DNA from: Emcibacter sp.
GTDB lineage: Bacteria > Pseudomonadota > Alphaproteobacteria > Sphingomonadales > Emcibacteraceae
Direction of reading: 5' to 3'
DNA length: 21,709 bases
NCBI GenBank assembly: GCA_027019205.1
Contig: JALUWZ010000016.1
Span: forward strand, 1 to 21,709
The first letter of the stretch is position 1, and every line of letters starts with the position of its first letter. This document shows positions 1 through 8,562 of this stretch, in pieces. A program made the position numbers and the translations under genes. The notes below the pieces were generated by a model. That model was given only the letters and a program-made list of their open reading frames with translations. It was not told where the DNA came from and searched no databases.

Positions 1-745
1 GCACCAACAGTTGCACCACCGCCGCCTTTGATACGGAAAGTCCTCCGAGCGCGTGATACCAGACCGTATAGCCAATGCCGGATGCCAGGGCGCCGGACAA
101 TATCGCCAGCAGAATTCCCCCGGGCGACAGATGGATAGCGGGCAGGGCAAAGATGACTAAAACAACCCCTAAAATAATTATCAGCGGCAGGGTGCGTAGA
201 AAATTACAGGCTGTGTCGCTCGACGGATTTTTTGAATCCCGGCCTTTCAGGGTATAGATGCCCCAGGCAACCCCGGCGGCGGTCATGAGCAGGAATCCGC
301 TGAGTGACGGGGGTGTCAGGCCGGGCAGCACCAGATATACAAACCCTGAAAAGGCCATCAGGACCCCGGCCCATTCGACAAAATGCAGCCGGTGCCCGGT
401 AAATAATCCGATCATTATCATGGTGATCTGAACCGCGCCGAAGAGAATCAGCGCCCCGGTCCCGGTATCAAGGGTGATATAGGCAAATGAAAAGGCCGTG
501 GCATAGATAAACAGCATAAGTGACGCCGACCAGCTTCCGGTTGCGGCTGCCCTGCCATTTCTGCGATGACGTGCAATCAGGATAAGGGACAGCATCATGA
601 TCCCGGACAGCAACCGGATAATGGTGAAACTCGCCGCATCAATGCTGTTGCTGCCGAGCGCCAGGCGGCACAATACCGAATTGCCCGCAAAGGCCAGCAG
701 AGCGATGGTGGTAAGGGCAGCTGTTTTTGTGGTCGGTCTGTTCAC
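1..745 (-). CDS. EamA/DMT-family permease, 3' end cut by window edge
   Basis: Reading the minus strand from GTG at 745 gives an open frame of 248 codons that runs off the window edge. The product is strongly hydrophobic, with a run of predicted membrane helices and short polar loops, starting NRPTTKTAALTTIALLAFAG. The N-terminal helix followed by a motif of the type G-N-S-V-L-C-R and a later T-L-D-T-G-T-G-A-L segment fit the drug/metabolite (EamA) transporter superfamily. These are inner-membrane exporters of about 300 residues built from two EamA repeats, so the second repeat is probably mostly missing here. GTG is chosen because an in-frame TAA lies five codons upstream and the next ATG is deep inside the second helix. 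No strong ribosome site is visible. The substrate cannot be told. It lies downstream of greA on the same strand, across 63 bp filled largely by a tandem repeat. Confidence 0.8.
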   Translation of the reverse strand, partial: MNRPTTKTAALTTIALLAFAGNSVLCRLALGSNSIDAASFTIIRLLSGIMMLSLILIARHRRNGRAAATGSWSASLMLFIYATAFSFAYITLDTGTGALILFGAVQITMIMIGLFTGHRLHFVEWAGVLMAFSGFVYLVLPGLTPPSLSGFLLMTAAGVAWGIYTLKGRDSKNPSSDTACNFLRTLPLIIILGVVLVIFALPAIHLSPGGILLAILSGALASGIGYTVWYHALGGLSVSKAAVVQLLV

Positions 746-753
746 GGAAATAC

Positions 754-791
754 CCTGTTATTTTCCGGCAGGCCCGTTATTTCCTGGCAGG
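754..791. repeat. 19-bp tandem duplication between greA and the permease gene
   Basis: Two adjacent 19-bp units at 754-772 and 773-791 match at 16 of 19 positions (pattern C-C-x-G-T-T-A-T-T-T-x-C-x-G-G-C-A-G-G). They fill most of the 63-bp gap. On the minus strand they lie just upstream of the permease GTG. I see no stem-loop followed by a T-run, so this is not an obvious terminator. Confidence 0.8.
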
Positions 792-808
792 AATAATCCG
801 AATAATAT

Positions 809-1282
809 TCAGATGAACGTTATCCCGGTAATTTCATAATAGGTTTCGCCGCGCGGGGTTTTGACCTCAACCTCGTCGCCAACCCGGCGGCCAATCATGG
901 CCCGGGCAATCGGCGACAGGAAGGATATTTTACCGGCGGTGACATCCACCTCATCGACGCCGACGATCTGGTATTGGACTATGGCGTCATCCTCATCGGC
1001 AAGCTTTACCGTCGCGCCAAAGATGACCTTGTCACCGGAAAGTTCTTTCGGGTCGATAACTTCGGCGCGGCTTATTTTTCCCTCAATATCATTGATGCGC
1101 GATTCGATGAATCCCTGCTGTTCCTTGGCCGCATGATATTCGGCATTCTCTGACAGGTCGCCATGGGCGCGGGCTTCTTCGATGGCCTTGATGACTGCCG
1201 GGCGTTCGTCAAATTTCAATATCTTCAGTTCTGCTTCCAGCCGCTCATGGCCTTCTGCGGTCATTGGTACTTTTTCAACCAT
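809..1282 (-). CDS. greA: transcription elongation factor GreA
   Basis: The 157-residue product has the normal GreA length. GreA enters the secondary channel of stalled RNA polymerase and stimulates cleavage of backtracked RNA. Residues 1 to about 75 form the antiparallel coiled coil, with the conserved tip HGDLSENAEY (acidic residues D42 and E45 position the catalytic metal). The remainder is the FKBP-like domain, including the conserved block SPIARAMIGRRVGDEVEV and ending YEITGITFI. The ATG at 1282 is taken as start because the N-terminus VEKVPMT.EG aligns with known GreA proteins, although no clear Shine-Dalgarno sequence precedes it. It follows carB by 70 bp on the same strand, as is common in alphaproteobacteria, and could be read from carB or from its own promoter in that gap, where I see no convincing -35/-10 pair. 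Confidence 0.97.
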   Translation of the reverse strand: MVEKVPMTAEGHERLEAELKILKFDERPAVIKAIEEARAHGDLSENAEYHAAKEQQGFIESRINDIEGKISRAEVIDPKELSGDKVIFGATVKLADEDDAIVQYQIVGVDEVDVTAGKISFLSPIARAMIGRRVGDEVEVKTPRGETYYEITGITFI

Positions 1283-1352
1283 AATGTCATATTTCTGTTT
1301 TTAGCACTAAAATACTTCGCATGCCCTGCCTGCTGACAAAACATGCCATTGT

Positions 1353-4300
1353 CTACTTGAATACATAGGATTGAAGGGGTTTAACTTCAAGTGAGCTGGA
1401 TTTCAAGACTTTTATTGCCTCCATCGCAGAAATCGCCCCGCGTGTGGTGGTATAATAGGGAATATTATGGACCAGCGCCGTGCGTCTGAGTTCATAGCTG
1501 TCGGTGATCGACTGCGCCCCCTCGGTGGTGTTGAAGATCAGATGGATTTCATCATTTTTGATCGCATCGACAATATGGGGGCGACCTTCCAGAACCTTGT
1601 TGATCCGGGTGACATCAAGCCCGGCATCCTGCAGATAGCGGGCCGTCCCCCCGGTGGCGAGGACCCTGTATCCCATGGCAATCAAGTCGCGGGCCGGGTC
1701 AATCATCTTGAATTTATCGTCATTCTTGACCGAAATAAACACATTGCCCGACAGCGGCAGATGGGTGCCGGCGGCAATCTGGGATTTCAGGAAGGCGCGG
1801 GCAAAGCTGTCATCAAGGCCCATCACTTCCCCGGTTGAACGCATCTCGGGACCAAGCAGGATATCGACCCCCGGAAAACGGTTGAACGGCATCACTGCCT
1901 CCTTGACCGCCACATGGCGCGGGGTCGCCGGGGGGAAGGTGAAAGCGGATATCTTTTCCCCGGCCATCAGACGGGCCGCATATTTTGCTATTGGCGCGCC
2001 GATCGCCTTGGCGACAAACGGCACGGTGCGGCTTGCCCGTGGATTGACCTCTATCAGGTAAACCACATCATCCTTGACTGCATATTGCACATTCATTAAC
2101 CCCTTGATATTCAGGGCCAATGCCAGTTTCTCAGTCTGGGTGCGGATGTCGTCTATGACATTTTCCCTGAGCGAGAAAGGTGGCAGGGAACAGGCGCTGT
2201 CACCGGAATGAATCCCGGCTTCTTCAATATGCTGCATGATGGCGGCGACATGGACTTGTTTGCCGTCACTCAGCGCATCGACATCGACCTCGGTCGCGCC
2301 GCCGAGATAGCGGTCGATCAGCACCGGACTGTCCCCGGATGCCGAGACCGCCTCGGTCATATAGCGTTCGAGCGACACGGTGTCATAAACAATTTCCATT
2401 GCCCGTCCGCCGAGGACGTAGCTTGGCCGGATCAGAATTGGATAGCCGATCTGCCCGGCAACCGTTACCGCTTCTTCTGTGCAGGTGGCGAGGCCGTTAT
2501 CCGGCTGCAACAGGTCAAGACGATGGACCAGCTGTTGAAATCTCTCCCGGTCCTCCGCCAGGTCAATCGCATCGGGCGAGGTGCCGAGGATCGGAATATC
2601 GGCAGCGAGCAGCGCATGGGACAGTTTAAGCGGAGTCTGGCCGCCAAACTGGACAATCACCCCGACAAGTTCGCCATTTTCCTGCTCACGCCGGATCAGC
2701 TCAATAGTGTCTTCGGCGGTCAGCGGCTCGAAATACAGCCGGTCCGAGGTATCATAATCAGTCGATACGGTTTCCGGGTTGCAATTGACCATAATCGTTT
2801 CATACCCCTGCTCACTCAGGGCAAAGGCCGCATGACAGCAGCAATAGTCAAATTCTATTCCCTGTCCGATTCGATTGGGTCCGCCGCCAAGGATAACGAT
2901 CTTTTTCCGCCCGGTCGGCCTTGCTTCACATTCCGCATCGCCCATGGCGTCATGCTCATAGGTCGAATACATATAGGGGGTCCGGGCCTCGAATTCCGCC
3001 GCACAGGTATCAACCCGTTTATAGACCGGATGCAGGTCAAGCCTGTACCGCCGCGCCGCGACATCTGATTCTGTCAGGCCGACCAGCTCGCCAAGCCGCG
3101 CATCGGAAAAGCCGAGGGATTTCAGGCGACATAGGTCAATACGGCCTTCCGGCAACCCGTCTTTTTTGAGGGCAAGTTCCGCATCGGTGATGATCTTGAT
3201 CTGGCCGATAAACCATGGATCATAACGGGTGATGGCGTGAATATCCTCTGGCGATATGCCGAGCCTCAGCGCCTGTGCCATGACAAGCAGCCGGTCATCG
3301 GTCGGATTGGCCAGCGCGGCGCGGATGGCATTGATGTCGCCATGGTCGGGGTCGTAACCCGGAATATCCACTTCATTCAGTCCGGTCAGACCGGTTTCCA
3401 TTGACCGCAGGGCCTTTTGCAGCGATTCAGTGAAACAGCGACCAATGGCCATGGCCTCGCCGACCGATTTCATCGCCGTGGTCAGGGTTGGCTTGCTGTC
3501 GGGAAATTTTTCAAAGGTAAAGCGCGGCACCTTGGTGACAATATAATCTATGGTTGGCTCAAATGACGCCGGCGTCGCCCCGGTAATATCATTTTGCAAT
3601 TCGTCAAGGGTATAGCCGACCGCGAGCTTGGCCGCGACCTTGGCAATCGGAAAACCGGTGGCCTTGGAGGCGAGGGCGGAGGAGCGGCTGACTCGCGGGT
3701 TCATCTCTATGACAATCAGGTCGCCATTTTCCGGATTGACCGCAAATTGCACGTTGGAGCCGCCGGTTTCAACGCCAATCTCGCGCAATATGGCGATGGA
3801 GGCATTGCGCATGATCTGATATTCCCTGTCGGTCAGGGTCAGGGCCGGGGCGACGGTGATGCTGTCGCCGGTATGAATGCCCATCGGGTCGAGATTTTCG
3901 ATTGAACAGATGATGATGCAATTATCGGCCTTGTCACGCACAACCTCCATCTCATATTCTTTCCAGCCGATGACCGACTGTTCGACCAGCACCTCCCCGA
4001 CCGGCGAGGCATCAAGTCCGGTGAGGATGATCTGCTCGAATTCCTCGATATTATAGGCGATGCCGCCGCCGGTGCCGCCCATGGTAAAGCTGGGCCGGAT
4101 AATGGTCGGCAGCTTGATATGATCCAGCGCCTCCACGGCCTCTTCCAGACTTTTTACCACCCGGCTGCGCGGGGTGGCGAGGCCGAGCCGGTCCATGGCC
4201 TCCCGGAACAGCAGCCGGTCCTCGGCCTTGTTAATGGCCTCTTCACTGGCGCCGATCAGCTTGACATTATATTTCTCAAGGCTGCCGCGCCGCGACAGCT

Positions 4301-4601
4301 CCAAGGCCACATTAAGGCCGGTCTGTCCGCCCATGGTCGGCAGGATGGCGTCAGGCCGCTCTTTTTCAAGAATCTTTTCGACAAATTCTGCGGTGATCGG
4401 CTCGACATAGGTGGCGTCGGCCAGGTCCGGGTCGGTCATGATGGTTGCCGGGTTGCTGTTGACCAGGATTACCCGGTAGCCCTCTTCTTTGAGCGCCTTG
4501 CAGGCCTGGGTGCCGGAATAATCGAATTCGCAGGCCTGACCGATGATGATCGGCCCGGCACCGATAATGAGAATGGATTTTATATCGCTGGATTTAGGCA
4601 T
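1353..4601 (-). CDS. carB: carbamoyl-phosphate synthase large subunit
   Basis: This 1082-residue protein is the large (synthetase) subunit that makes carbamoyl phosphate from bicarbonate, ammonia and two ATP for arginine and pyrimidine synthesis. The N-terminus shows the carboxyphosphate nucleotide-binding entry ILIIGAGPIIIGQACEFDYS. The second half repeats it as IVILGGGPNRIGQGIEFDYC, the internal duplication of two ATP-grasp units typical of CarB. The last ~140 residues form the allosteric MGS-like domain (GYRVLATGGTARYLQ). Length is normal and no break is seen. I start at ATG 4601 (MPKSSDIKS), which matches the usual CarB N-terminus; an upstream in-frame TTG at 4610 is possible. The start overlaps the end of carA by 8 bases, which implies translational coupling of the two subunits. 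Confidence 0.98.
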   Translation of the reverse strand: MPKSSDIKSILIIGAGPIIIGQACEFDYSGTQACKALKEEGYRVILVNSNPATIMTDPDLADATYVEPITAEFVEKILEKERPDAILPTMGGQTGLNVALELSRRGSLEKYNVKLIGASEEAINKAEDRLLFREAMDRLGLATPRSRVVKSLEEAVEALDHIKLPTIIRPSFTMGGTGGGIAYNIEEFEQIILTGLDASPVGEVLVEQSVIGWKEYEMEVVRDKADNCIIICSIENLDPMGIHTGDSITVAPALTLTDREYQIMRNASIAILREIGVETGGSNVQFAVNPENGDLIVIEMNPRVSRSSALASKATGFPIAKVAAKLAVGYTLDELQNDITGATPASFEPTIDYIVTKVPRFTFEKFPDSKPTLTTAMKSVGEAMAIGRCFTESLQKALRSMETGLTGLNEVDIPGYDPDHGDINAIRAALANPTDDRLLVMAQALRLGISPEDIHAITRYDPWFIGQIKIITDAELALKKDGLPEGRIDLCRLKSLGFSDARLGELVGLTESDVAARRYRLDLHPVYKRVDTCAAEFEARTPYMYSTYEHDAMGDAECEARPTGRKKIVILGGGPNRIGQGIEFDYCCCHAAFALSEQGYETIMVNCNPETVSTDYDTSDRLYFEPLTAEDTIELIRREQENGELVGVIVQFGGQTPLKLSHALLAADIPILGTSPDAIDLAEDRERFQQLVHRLDLLQPDNGLATCTEEAVTVAGQIGYPILIRPSYVLGGRAMEIVYDTVSLERYMTEAVSASGDSPVLIDRYLGGATEVDVDALSDGKQVHVAAIMQHIEEAGIHSGDSACSLPPFSLRENVIDDIRTQTEKLALALNIKGLMNVQYAVKDDVVYLIEVNPRASRTVPFVAKAIGAPIAKYAARLMAGEKISAFTFPPATPRHVAVKEAVMPFNRFPGVDILLGPEMRSTGEVMGLDDSFARAFLKSQIAAGTHLPLSGNVFISVKNDDKFKMIDPARDLIAMGYRVLATGGTARYLQDAGLDVTRINKVLEGRPHIVDAIKNDEIHLIFNTTEGAQSITDSYELRRTALVHNIPYYTTTRGAISAMEAIKVLKSSSLEVKPLQSYVFK

Positions 4602-5766
4602 GTTGCTCAATCATTTCCATAAAACGCCCGAAAAGATAGTGACTGTCCTGTGGTCCGGGGCTGGCCTCGGGGTGATACTGGACCGAAAATACCGGCCTGC
4701 CCGTCAGCTCAAAGCCGCAGAGCGAGCCGTCAAACAGTGAAATATGGCTGATTTTAGCCCCCCCGGGCAGGCTGTCCTTCTCGACCATAAAACCGTGATT
4801 CATCGAGGTGATCTCTACCTTGCCGGTGGTAAAGTCCTTGACCGGGTGATTGGCCCCCCGGTGGCCCTGATGCATCTTGGCGGTTTTGGCGCCGATGGCC
4901 AGCGCCAGCATCTGATAGCCCAGACAAATCCCGAACAGGGGAATATTGCTTTCGAGCAATTTCTGAATCACCGGAATGGCATATATGCCGGTTGCCGCCG
5001 GGTCCCCCGGCCCGTTGGACAGGAAAATTCCGTCCGGCTTGCGGGACAGGATGTCTTCGGCGCTGGTGGTGGCCGGAACCACGGTAATTCTCGCCCCGGT
5101 GGTGGCGAGACAGCGCAGGATATTGCGCTTGATGCCATAATCGACGGCGACGATATGAAATTCTGGCTCTTCAGGCTTGCTGAATCCGTCTTTCAGGCTC
5201 CAGCAGCCTTCATCCCAGTCATAGCTTTCCGTGCAGGATACCTGCCGGGCAAGGTCCATGCCTTCAAGCCCCGGCCAGCCCCGGGCCTGTTTGATCAGGG
5301 CCGGAATATCGAAATTACCGTCCGGATTGTGGCTGATGACCCCGTTTGGCGCACCATTCAGGCGGATCAGGCGGGTCAGTCTGCGAGTGTCAATACCGGC
5401 GATGCCGACCAGTCCCTGTTCCCGGCACCAGTCATTCAGGCTGTCCCGGCTGCGGTAATTTGACGGGGCGGTAATATCTTCCCGGATAATCAGGCCGCGC
5501 GCCGCCGGATGTTGATTCTCCATATCCTGCATATTGGTGCCGACATTGCCAATATGGGGAAAGGTAAAAGTGATGATCTGTCCGGCATAGGAGGGGTCGG
5601 TCAATATCTCCTGATACCCGGTGATTGCGGTATTGAAACAGACCTCGCCGACGATATTCCCCGACGCCCCGACACCATATCCCCAGAATAGCGATCCGTC
5701 GCCAAGAACCAGCACAGCGGTTATAGCCTTGTGGGGCGGTATATGGCTGATATTCCTGTCACTCAT
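4594..5766 (-). CDS. carA: carbamoyl-phosphate synthase small (glutaminase) subunit
   Basis: The 390-residue product hydrolyses glutamine and channels ammonia to CarB. The N-terminal CarA domain begins AVLVLGDGSLFWGYGVG and contains the conserved GYQEILTDPSYAGQIITF stretch. The C-terminal class I amidotransferase domain carries the nucleophile in GICLGYQ (C281) and the His/Glu pair in HPEASPGP (H365, E367), so the full catalytic triad is present. I prefer ATG 5766 (MSDRNIS) over an in-frame TTG at 5784 because ATG is preceded by a purine-rich GAAAGAAA and lies about 34 nt from the predicted transcription start. It is first in the carA-carB unit, divergent from yqeY. Confidence 0.97.
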   Translation of the reverse strand: MSDRNISHIPPHKAITAVLVLGDGSLFWGYGVGASGNIVGEVCFNTAITGYQEILTDPSYAGQIITFTFPHIGNVGTNMQDMENQHPAARGLIIREDITAPSNYRSRDSLNDWCREQGLVGIAGIDTRRLTRLIRLNGAPNGVISHNPDGNFDIPALIKQARGWPGLEGMDLARQVSCTESYDWDEGCWSLKDGFSKPEEPEFHIVAVDYGIKRNILRCLATTGARITVVPATTSAEDILSRKPDGIFLSNGPGDPAATGIYAIPVIQKLLESNIPLFGICLGYQMLALAIGAKTAKMHQGHRGANHPVKDFTTGKVEITSMNHGFMVEKDSLPGGAKISHISLFDGSLCGFELTGRPVFSVQYHPEASPGPQDSHYLFGRFMEMIEQHA

Positions 5767-5806
5767 ATTTTTCTTTCGGGCCAATGGCTGTCCAGTGGTT
5801 ATCCCT

Positions 5807-5835
5807 ATTATAACAGCCCGGAGGCGTGAGGTAAA
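5807..5835 (-). promoter_or_regulatory. probable main carAB promoter (sigma70 type)
   Basis: On the minus strand, TTTACC (5835-5830) and a perfect TATAAT (5812-5807) are separated by exactly 17 bases. The predicted start is near 5800, leaving a leader of about 34 nt to the carA ATG. No obvious arginine or pyrimidine operator was recognised around it. Confidence 0.65.
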
Positions 5836-5843
5836 TTGGCCGG

Positions 5844-5872
5844 AACATAAGGGAAGCTTAAGACAAGGTCAA
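5844..5872 (-). promoter_or_regulatory. possible second, upstream carAB promoter
   Basis: Also on the minus strand, TTGACC (5872-5867) and TATGTT (5849-5844) have a 17-base spacer. This lies just upstream of the main candidate. Tandem promoters for carAB are known in enterobacteria; here it is only a sequence match. Confidence 0.35.
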
Positions 5873-5929
5873 GTGAATCTTGTAGAAAAAAAATCGTTTA
5901 TTATCAATGACTTAAAAGATAATTATCTA

Positions 5930-5958
5930 TTGCAATCCGCAGCTTTTTGCGGTAGAGT
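5930..5958 (+). promoter_or_regulatory. probable yqeY-dnaG(-rpoD) promoter
   Basis: TTGCAA (5930-5935) and TAGAGT (5953-5958) are spaced by 17 bases and point toward yqeY. The spacer contains an inverted repeat, CCGCA-6-TGCGG (5937-5952), which could be incidental or an operator. The predicted start is about 70 nt before the yqeY ATG. The rest of the 271-bp carA-yqeY gap is AT-rich with no further gene visible. Confidence 0.5.
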
Positions 5959-6037
5959 CCTTGCTTCCTGAAAATGAAACCGGCAGACGGGACTGTCTTG
6001 CCGTCGGCATTTTTAAGAAAAAGGACCGGAAAACAAT

Positions 6038-6493
6038 ATGTTGCGAGACCAGCTTACCACCGCCATGAAAGAGGCGATGAGGAACAAGGACAAACGTCGC
6101 CTGACGACCATCCGACTCATCCTTGCAGCGATCAAGGACCGGGATATTGCCGCCCGTACCGACAAAAAGGCCTCACAGAATGAAGATGAGGTTATCCTCG
6201 GCATCCTGTCAAAGATGATCAAGCAGCGCAAGGAAAGCCTTGTGGTTTACGAGGAAGCCGGTCGTCTGGAACTTGCCCAGCAGGAACAGGATGAAATGGA
6301 TATAATTTCCGAGTTCATGCCGCGCCAGATGGCGGATGACGAGATTGCGGCGGCGGTCGCGGAAGCCATCGCCGAAACCGGGGCCACGGGCTTGAAGGAT
6401 ATTGGCAAGATCATGGCCCTGCTCAAAGGCAAATATGCCGGGCAGATGGATTTTTCCAAAGCCAGTGCCATGGCCCGGTCAAGGCTTTCCTGA
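6038..6493 (+). CDS. yqeY: GatB/YqeY-domain protein
   Basis: This 151-residue protein matches the YqeY family in full length. It begins MLRDQLTTAMKEAMRNKDK, has the R-L-T-T-I-R-L-I-L-A-A-I-K-D-R block at about 20-34, the acidic/aromatic IISEFMPRQM block near 90, and the G-L-K-D-I-G-K-I-M-A-L-L-K motif near 118. YqeY resembles the tail domain of the amidotransferase subunit GatB that recognises mischarged tRNA; its exact role as a free protein is not settled. A purine-rich AAAAAGGA lies about 12 nt upstream of the ATG, somewhat far. It precedes dnaG by 53 bp on the same strand, a common arrangement with rpoD. Confidence 0.9.
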   Translation: MLRDQLTTAMKEAMRNKDKRRLTTIRLILAAIKDRDIAARTDKKASQNEDEVILGILSKMIKQRKESLVVYEEAGRLELAQQEQDEMDIISEFMPRQMADDEIAAAVAEAIAETGATGLKDIGKIMALLKGKYAGQMDFSKASAMARSRLS

Positions 6494-6546
6494 GGGGTTG
6501 CCTCTGATCCACTGGCTGCCGTTTGAAAGAGTGAGAACACCCCCTG

Positions 6547-8484
6547 ATGGGCTTTACGCCAGATTTTCTTGATGAAATAAGAAACCGGATTCCGGTCAGT
6601 GATGTGGTGGCGCGCCGGGTGCGGCTGGTACGCAAGGGCCGGGAACATAGCGGGTTATGTCCGTTTCACAATGAAAAAACCCCGTCCTTTACCGTCAATG
6701 ATGACAAGGGATTTTACCATTGCTTCGGCTGTGGCGCCCATGGCGACGTGATTAAATTCATTACCGAGACCGAGGGGCTGGGCTTTCTCGAAACCGTCGA
6801 GCGGCTCGCCGGGCAGGCCGGGCTTGAGATGCCAGCCTACAGCCCCCATGATCGCCAGCGCAGCGAACAGAAAAAATCGCTCTATGAGGTGATGGAGGCG
6901 GCGTGTAAATATTTTGAAAGCGGGCTAGTGGCCCATATGGGGCAAGAGGGGCTGGATTATCTGACCCGTCGCGGCCTGACCCGGGAGACAATCAGGAAAT
7001 TCCGCCTTGGATTTGCCCCCGAGGGGCGAACCGTCCTCAAGGATGCCCTGTCTGGCCGCGACGGCATATCCGAGGATATGATGGTTGAGGCCGGTCTGCT
7101 GATCCGGCCCGAAGACGGTGACAGGGCAAGCTATGACCGGTTTCGTCACCGGGTGATCTTTCCGATTACCGACCGGCAGGGCCGGGTGGTGGCCTTTGGC
7201 GGGCGGGCGCTCAGGGCCGATGCCAGGGCCAAATATCTCAATTCGCCGGAAACGCCGTTATTTCACAAGGGGCGGCTGCTCTATAATATGGCCGGGGCGC
7301 GGAAATCCTCCTATGACCGGGGCCGGGTGCTGGTGGCGGAAGGCTATATGGATGTGATCGCCATGGCCCAGGCCGGGTTTGCCAATGCGGTGGCACCGCT
7401 CGGCACCGCAGTCACCGGAGACCAGATTGCCGAATTATGGCGGCTTGCGCCGGAACCGGTCATGTGTTTTGACGGGGACAAGGCCGGTATCCGGGCGGCG
7501 TACCGGGTGGCGGAAAATGCATTGCCGCTGCTCAAGGCGGGATTCTCGCTGCGTTTTGTTCATCTGCCGGACGGGGAAGACCCGGACAGTTTCATCAGTG
7601 GCCACGGGGCCGGGGCTTTTCGTGATCTTCTGGCGCAGGGCCGGCCATTGATTGATATTATCTGGGATATGAAAACCGCCTCGGTGGCGGTGGATACGCC
7701 GGAACAATGTGCGGGCCTGGAAAAATCACTGTCGGAAACACTCGGCGATATTGGTGATAAAGTCATTCGGGGCTATTATGACAAGGCCTTTCAGGAGCGG
7801 CTGTCGCGGTTGCTGGGCGGGGCCTTTGTGGCCGATCATTCACTGGAAAATGTGGCGCAAAAAAAGAATCACCGGGCCTTTTCGGCAAAAGCCCGTGATA
7901 AAAAGACTGGTTCCGGACCAATCGGTGAGCTTCCCGGGGTGAAAAAACCGCAAAATACCGATATTTTCAAGGGGCGTGCGCCGGGGGCGATAAAGCGTGA
8001 AAGGCTATTGATCCTCACGGTTTTGAACCATCCGTGGCTGCTGAAAGAACATCACGAGGAGTTTGCCACAACATATTTCGAATCGGCAGAGCTTGACAAA
8101 CTCCGGTGCGAGATAATAGATGTATCAATTCGCGAATCGAACCTTGAACGTAAGAGCCTTTATAGCCATCTGTTAAAAACAGGATATGGCAAGGCATTGG
8201 AAGTCATATTTAAACAAGGTGAATTCAGAGCCGAATGGTTCGCATGGCCGGACGCTGCCCGACAGGATGTCGAGCAGGGATGGTTTCATGTGATCAATCG
8301 GTATCGGCGTGTTTCAGACATCCAGAAGGATCTGGACGCGCTGGTGAAGGAACTGGCGGTAAATATGACGGATGATGTTCTCGAGCGTCTGCGGGCCTTG
8401 CAAAAGGAACTGGAGCAGGCCAGAGGAAATGAAGCCAGCATAGATGGATATGGAAGCGCATCAGGAAGAAAGAAACATTCCTGA
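6547..8484 (+). CDS. dnaG: DNA primase
   Basis: The 645-residue DnaG makes RNA primers for replication. The N-terminal CHC2 zinc-binding domain is intact: C38 and H41 in CPFH, C59 and C62 in CFGC. The catalytic core has the conserved PFHNEKTPSF and the R-H-R-V-I-F-P-I stretch near 198. The TOPRIM domain has the metal-binding glutamate in EGYMDV (about residue 265) and the aspartates of FDGDKAG (about 308-310). A C-terminal domain expected to bind the replicative helicase DnaB follows a low-complexity linker around residues 430-480. Start ATG 6547 gives the standard N-terminus; a GAGTGAG purine tract lies about 11 nt upstream. The gene ends within the first unit of a 17-bp tandem repeat. Confidence 0.97.
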   Translation: MGFTPDFLDEIRNRIPVSDVVARRVRLVRKGREHSGLCPFHNEKTPSFTVNDDKGFYHCFGCGAHGDVIKFITETEGLGFLETVERLAGQAGLEMPAYSPHDRQRSEQKKSLYEVMEAACKYFESGLVAHMGQEGLDYLTRRGLTRETIRKFRLGFAPEGRTVLKDALSGRDGISEDMMVEAGLLIRPEDGDRASYDRFRHRVIFPITDRQGRVVAFGGRALRADARAKYLNSPETPLFHKGRLLYNMAGARKSSYDRGRVLVAEGYMDVIAMAQAGFANAVAPLGTAVTGDQIAELWRLAPEPVMCFDGDKAGIRAAYRVAENALPLLKAGFSLRFVHLPDGEDPDSFISGHGAGAFRDLLAQGRPLIDIIWDMKTASVAVDTPEQCAGLEKSLSETLGDIGDKVIRGYYDKAFQERLSRLLGGAFVADHSLENVAQKKNHRAFSAKARDKKTGSGPIGELPGVKKPQNTDIFKGRAPGAIKRERLLILTVLNHPWLLKEHHEEFATTYFESAELDKLRCEIIDVSIRESNLERKSLYSHLLKTGYGKALEVIFKQGEFRAEWFAWPDAARQDVEQGWFHVINRYRRVSDIQKDLDALVKELAVNMTDDVLERLRALQKELEQARGNEASIDGYGSASGRKKHS

Positions 8485-8547
8485 GTTGAAAGCGGACCTG
8501 AGTTAAAAACGGGCCTGAGTTGAAAACGGGTCTGAGTGGCAAATGGG
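8480..8547. repeat. four tandem 17-bp units between dnaG and rpoD
   Basis: Units of the form CCTGAGTTGAAAACGGG occur at 8480-8496, 8497-8513, 8514-8530 and 8531-8547, each with a few substitutions (the last is the most diverged). The first unit contains the dnaG stop codon TGA (8482-8484). The array fills almost the whole 78-bp gap, stopping 15 bp before the rpoD ATG. No dyad or T-run is seen. Confidence 0.9.
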
Positions 8548-8562
8548 ATTTGAGGTTATTAC

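Noticed and set aside
2208..3068. 286-codon plus-strand open frame inside carB
   Set aside because: Antisense to an intact, highly conserved carB; no recognisable domain.
5986..6005. GACGG-N10-CCGTC stem with a TTTTT a few bases later in the yqeY leader, possible attenuator
   Set aside because: The stem has only five pairs and the T-run is separated by several bases; too weak to call a terminator.
8480..8547. Regular 17-bp repeats considered as a CRISPR-like array
   Set aside because: Units are directly adjacent with no spacers, and no cas genes are nearby.
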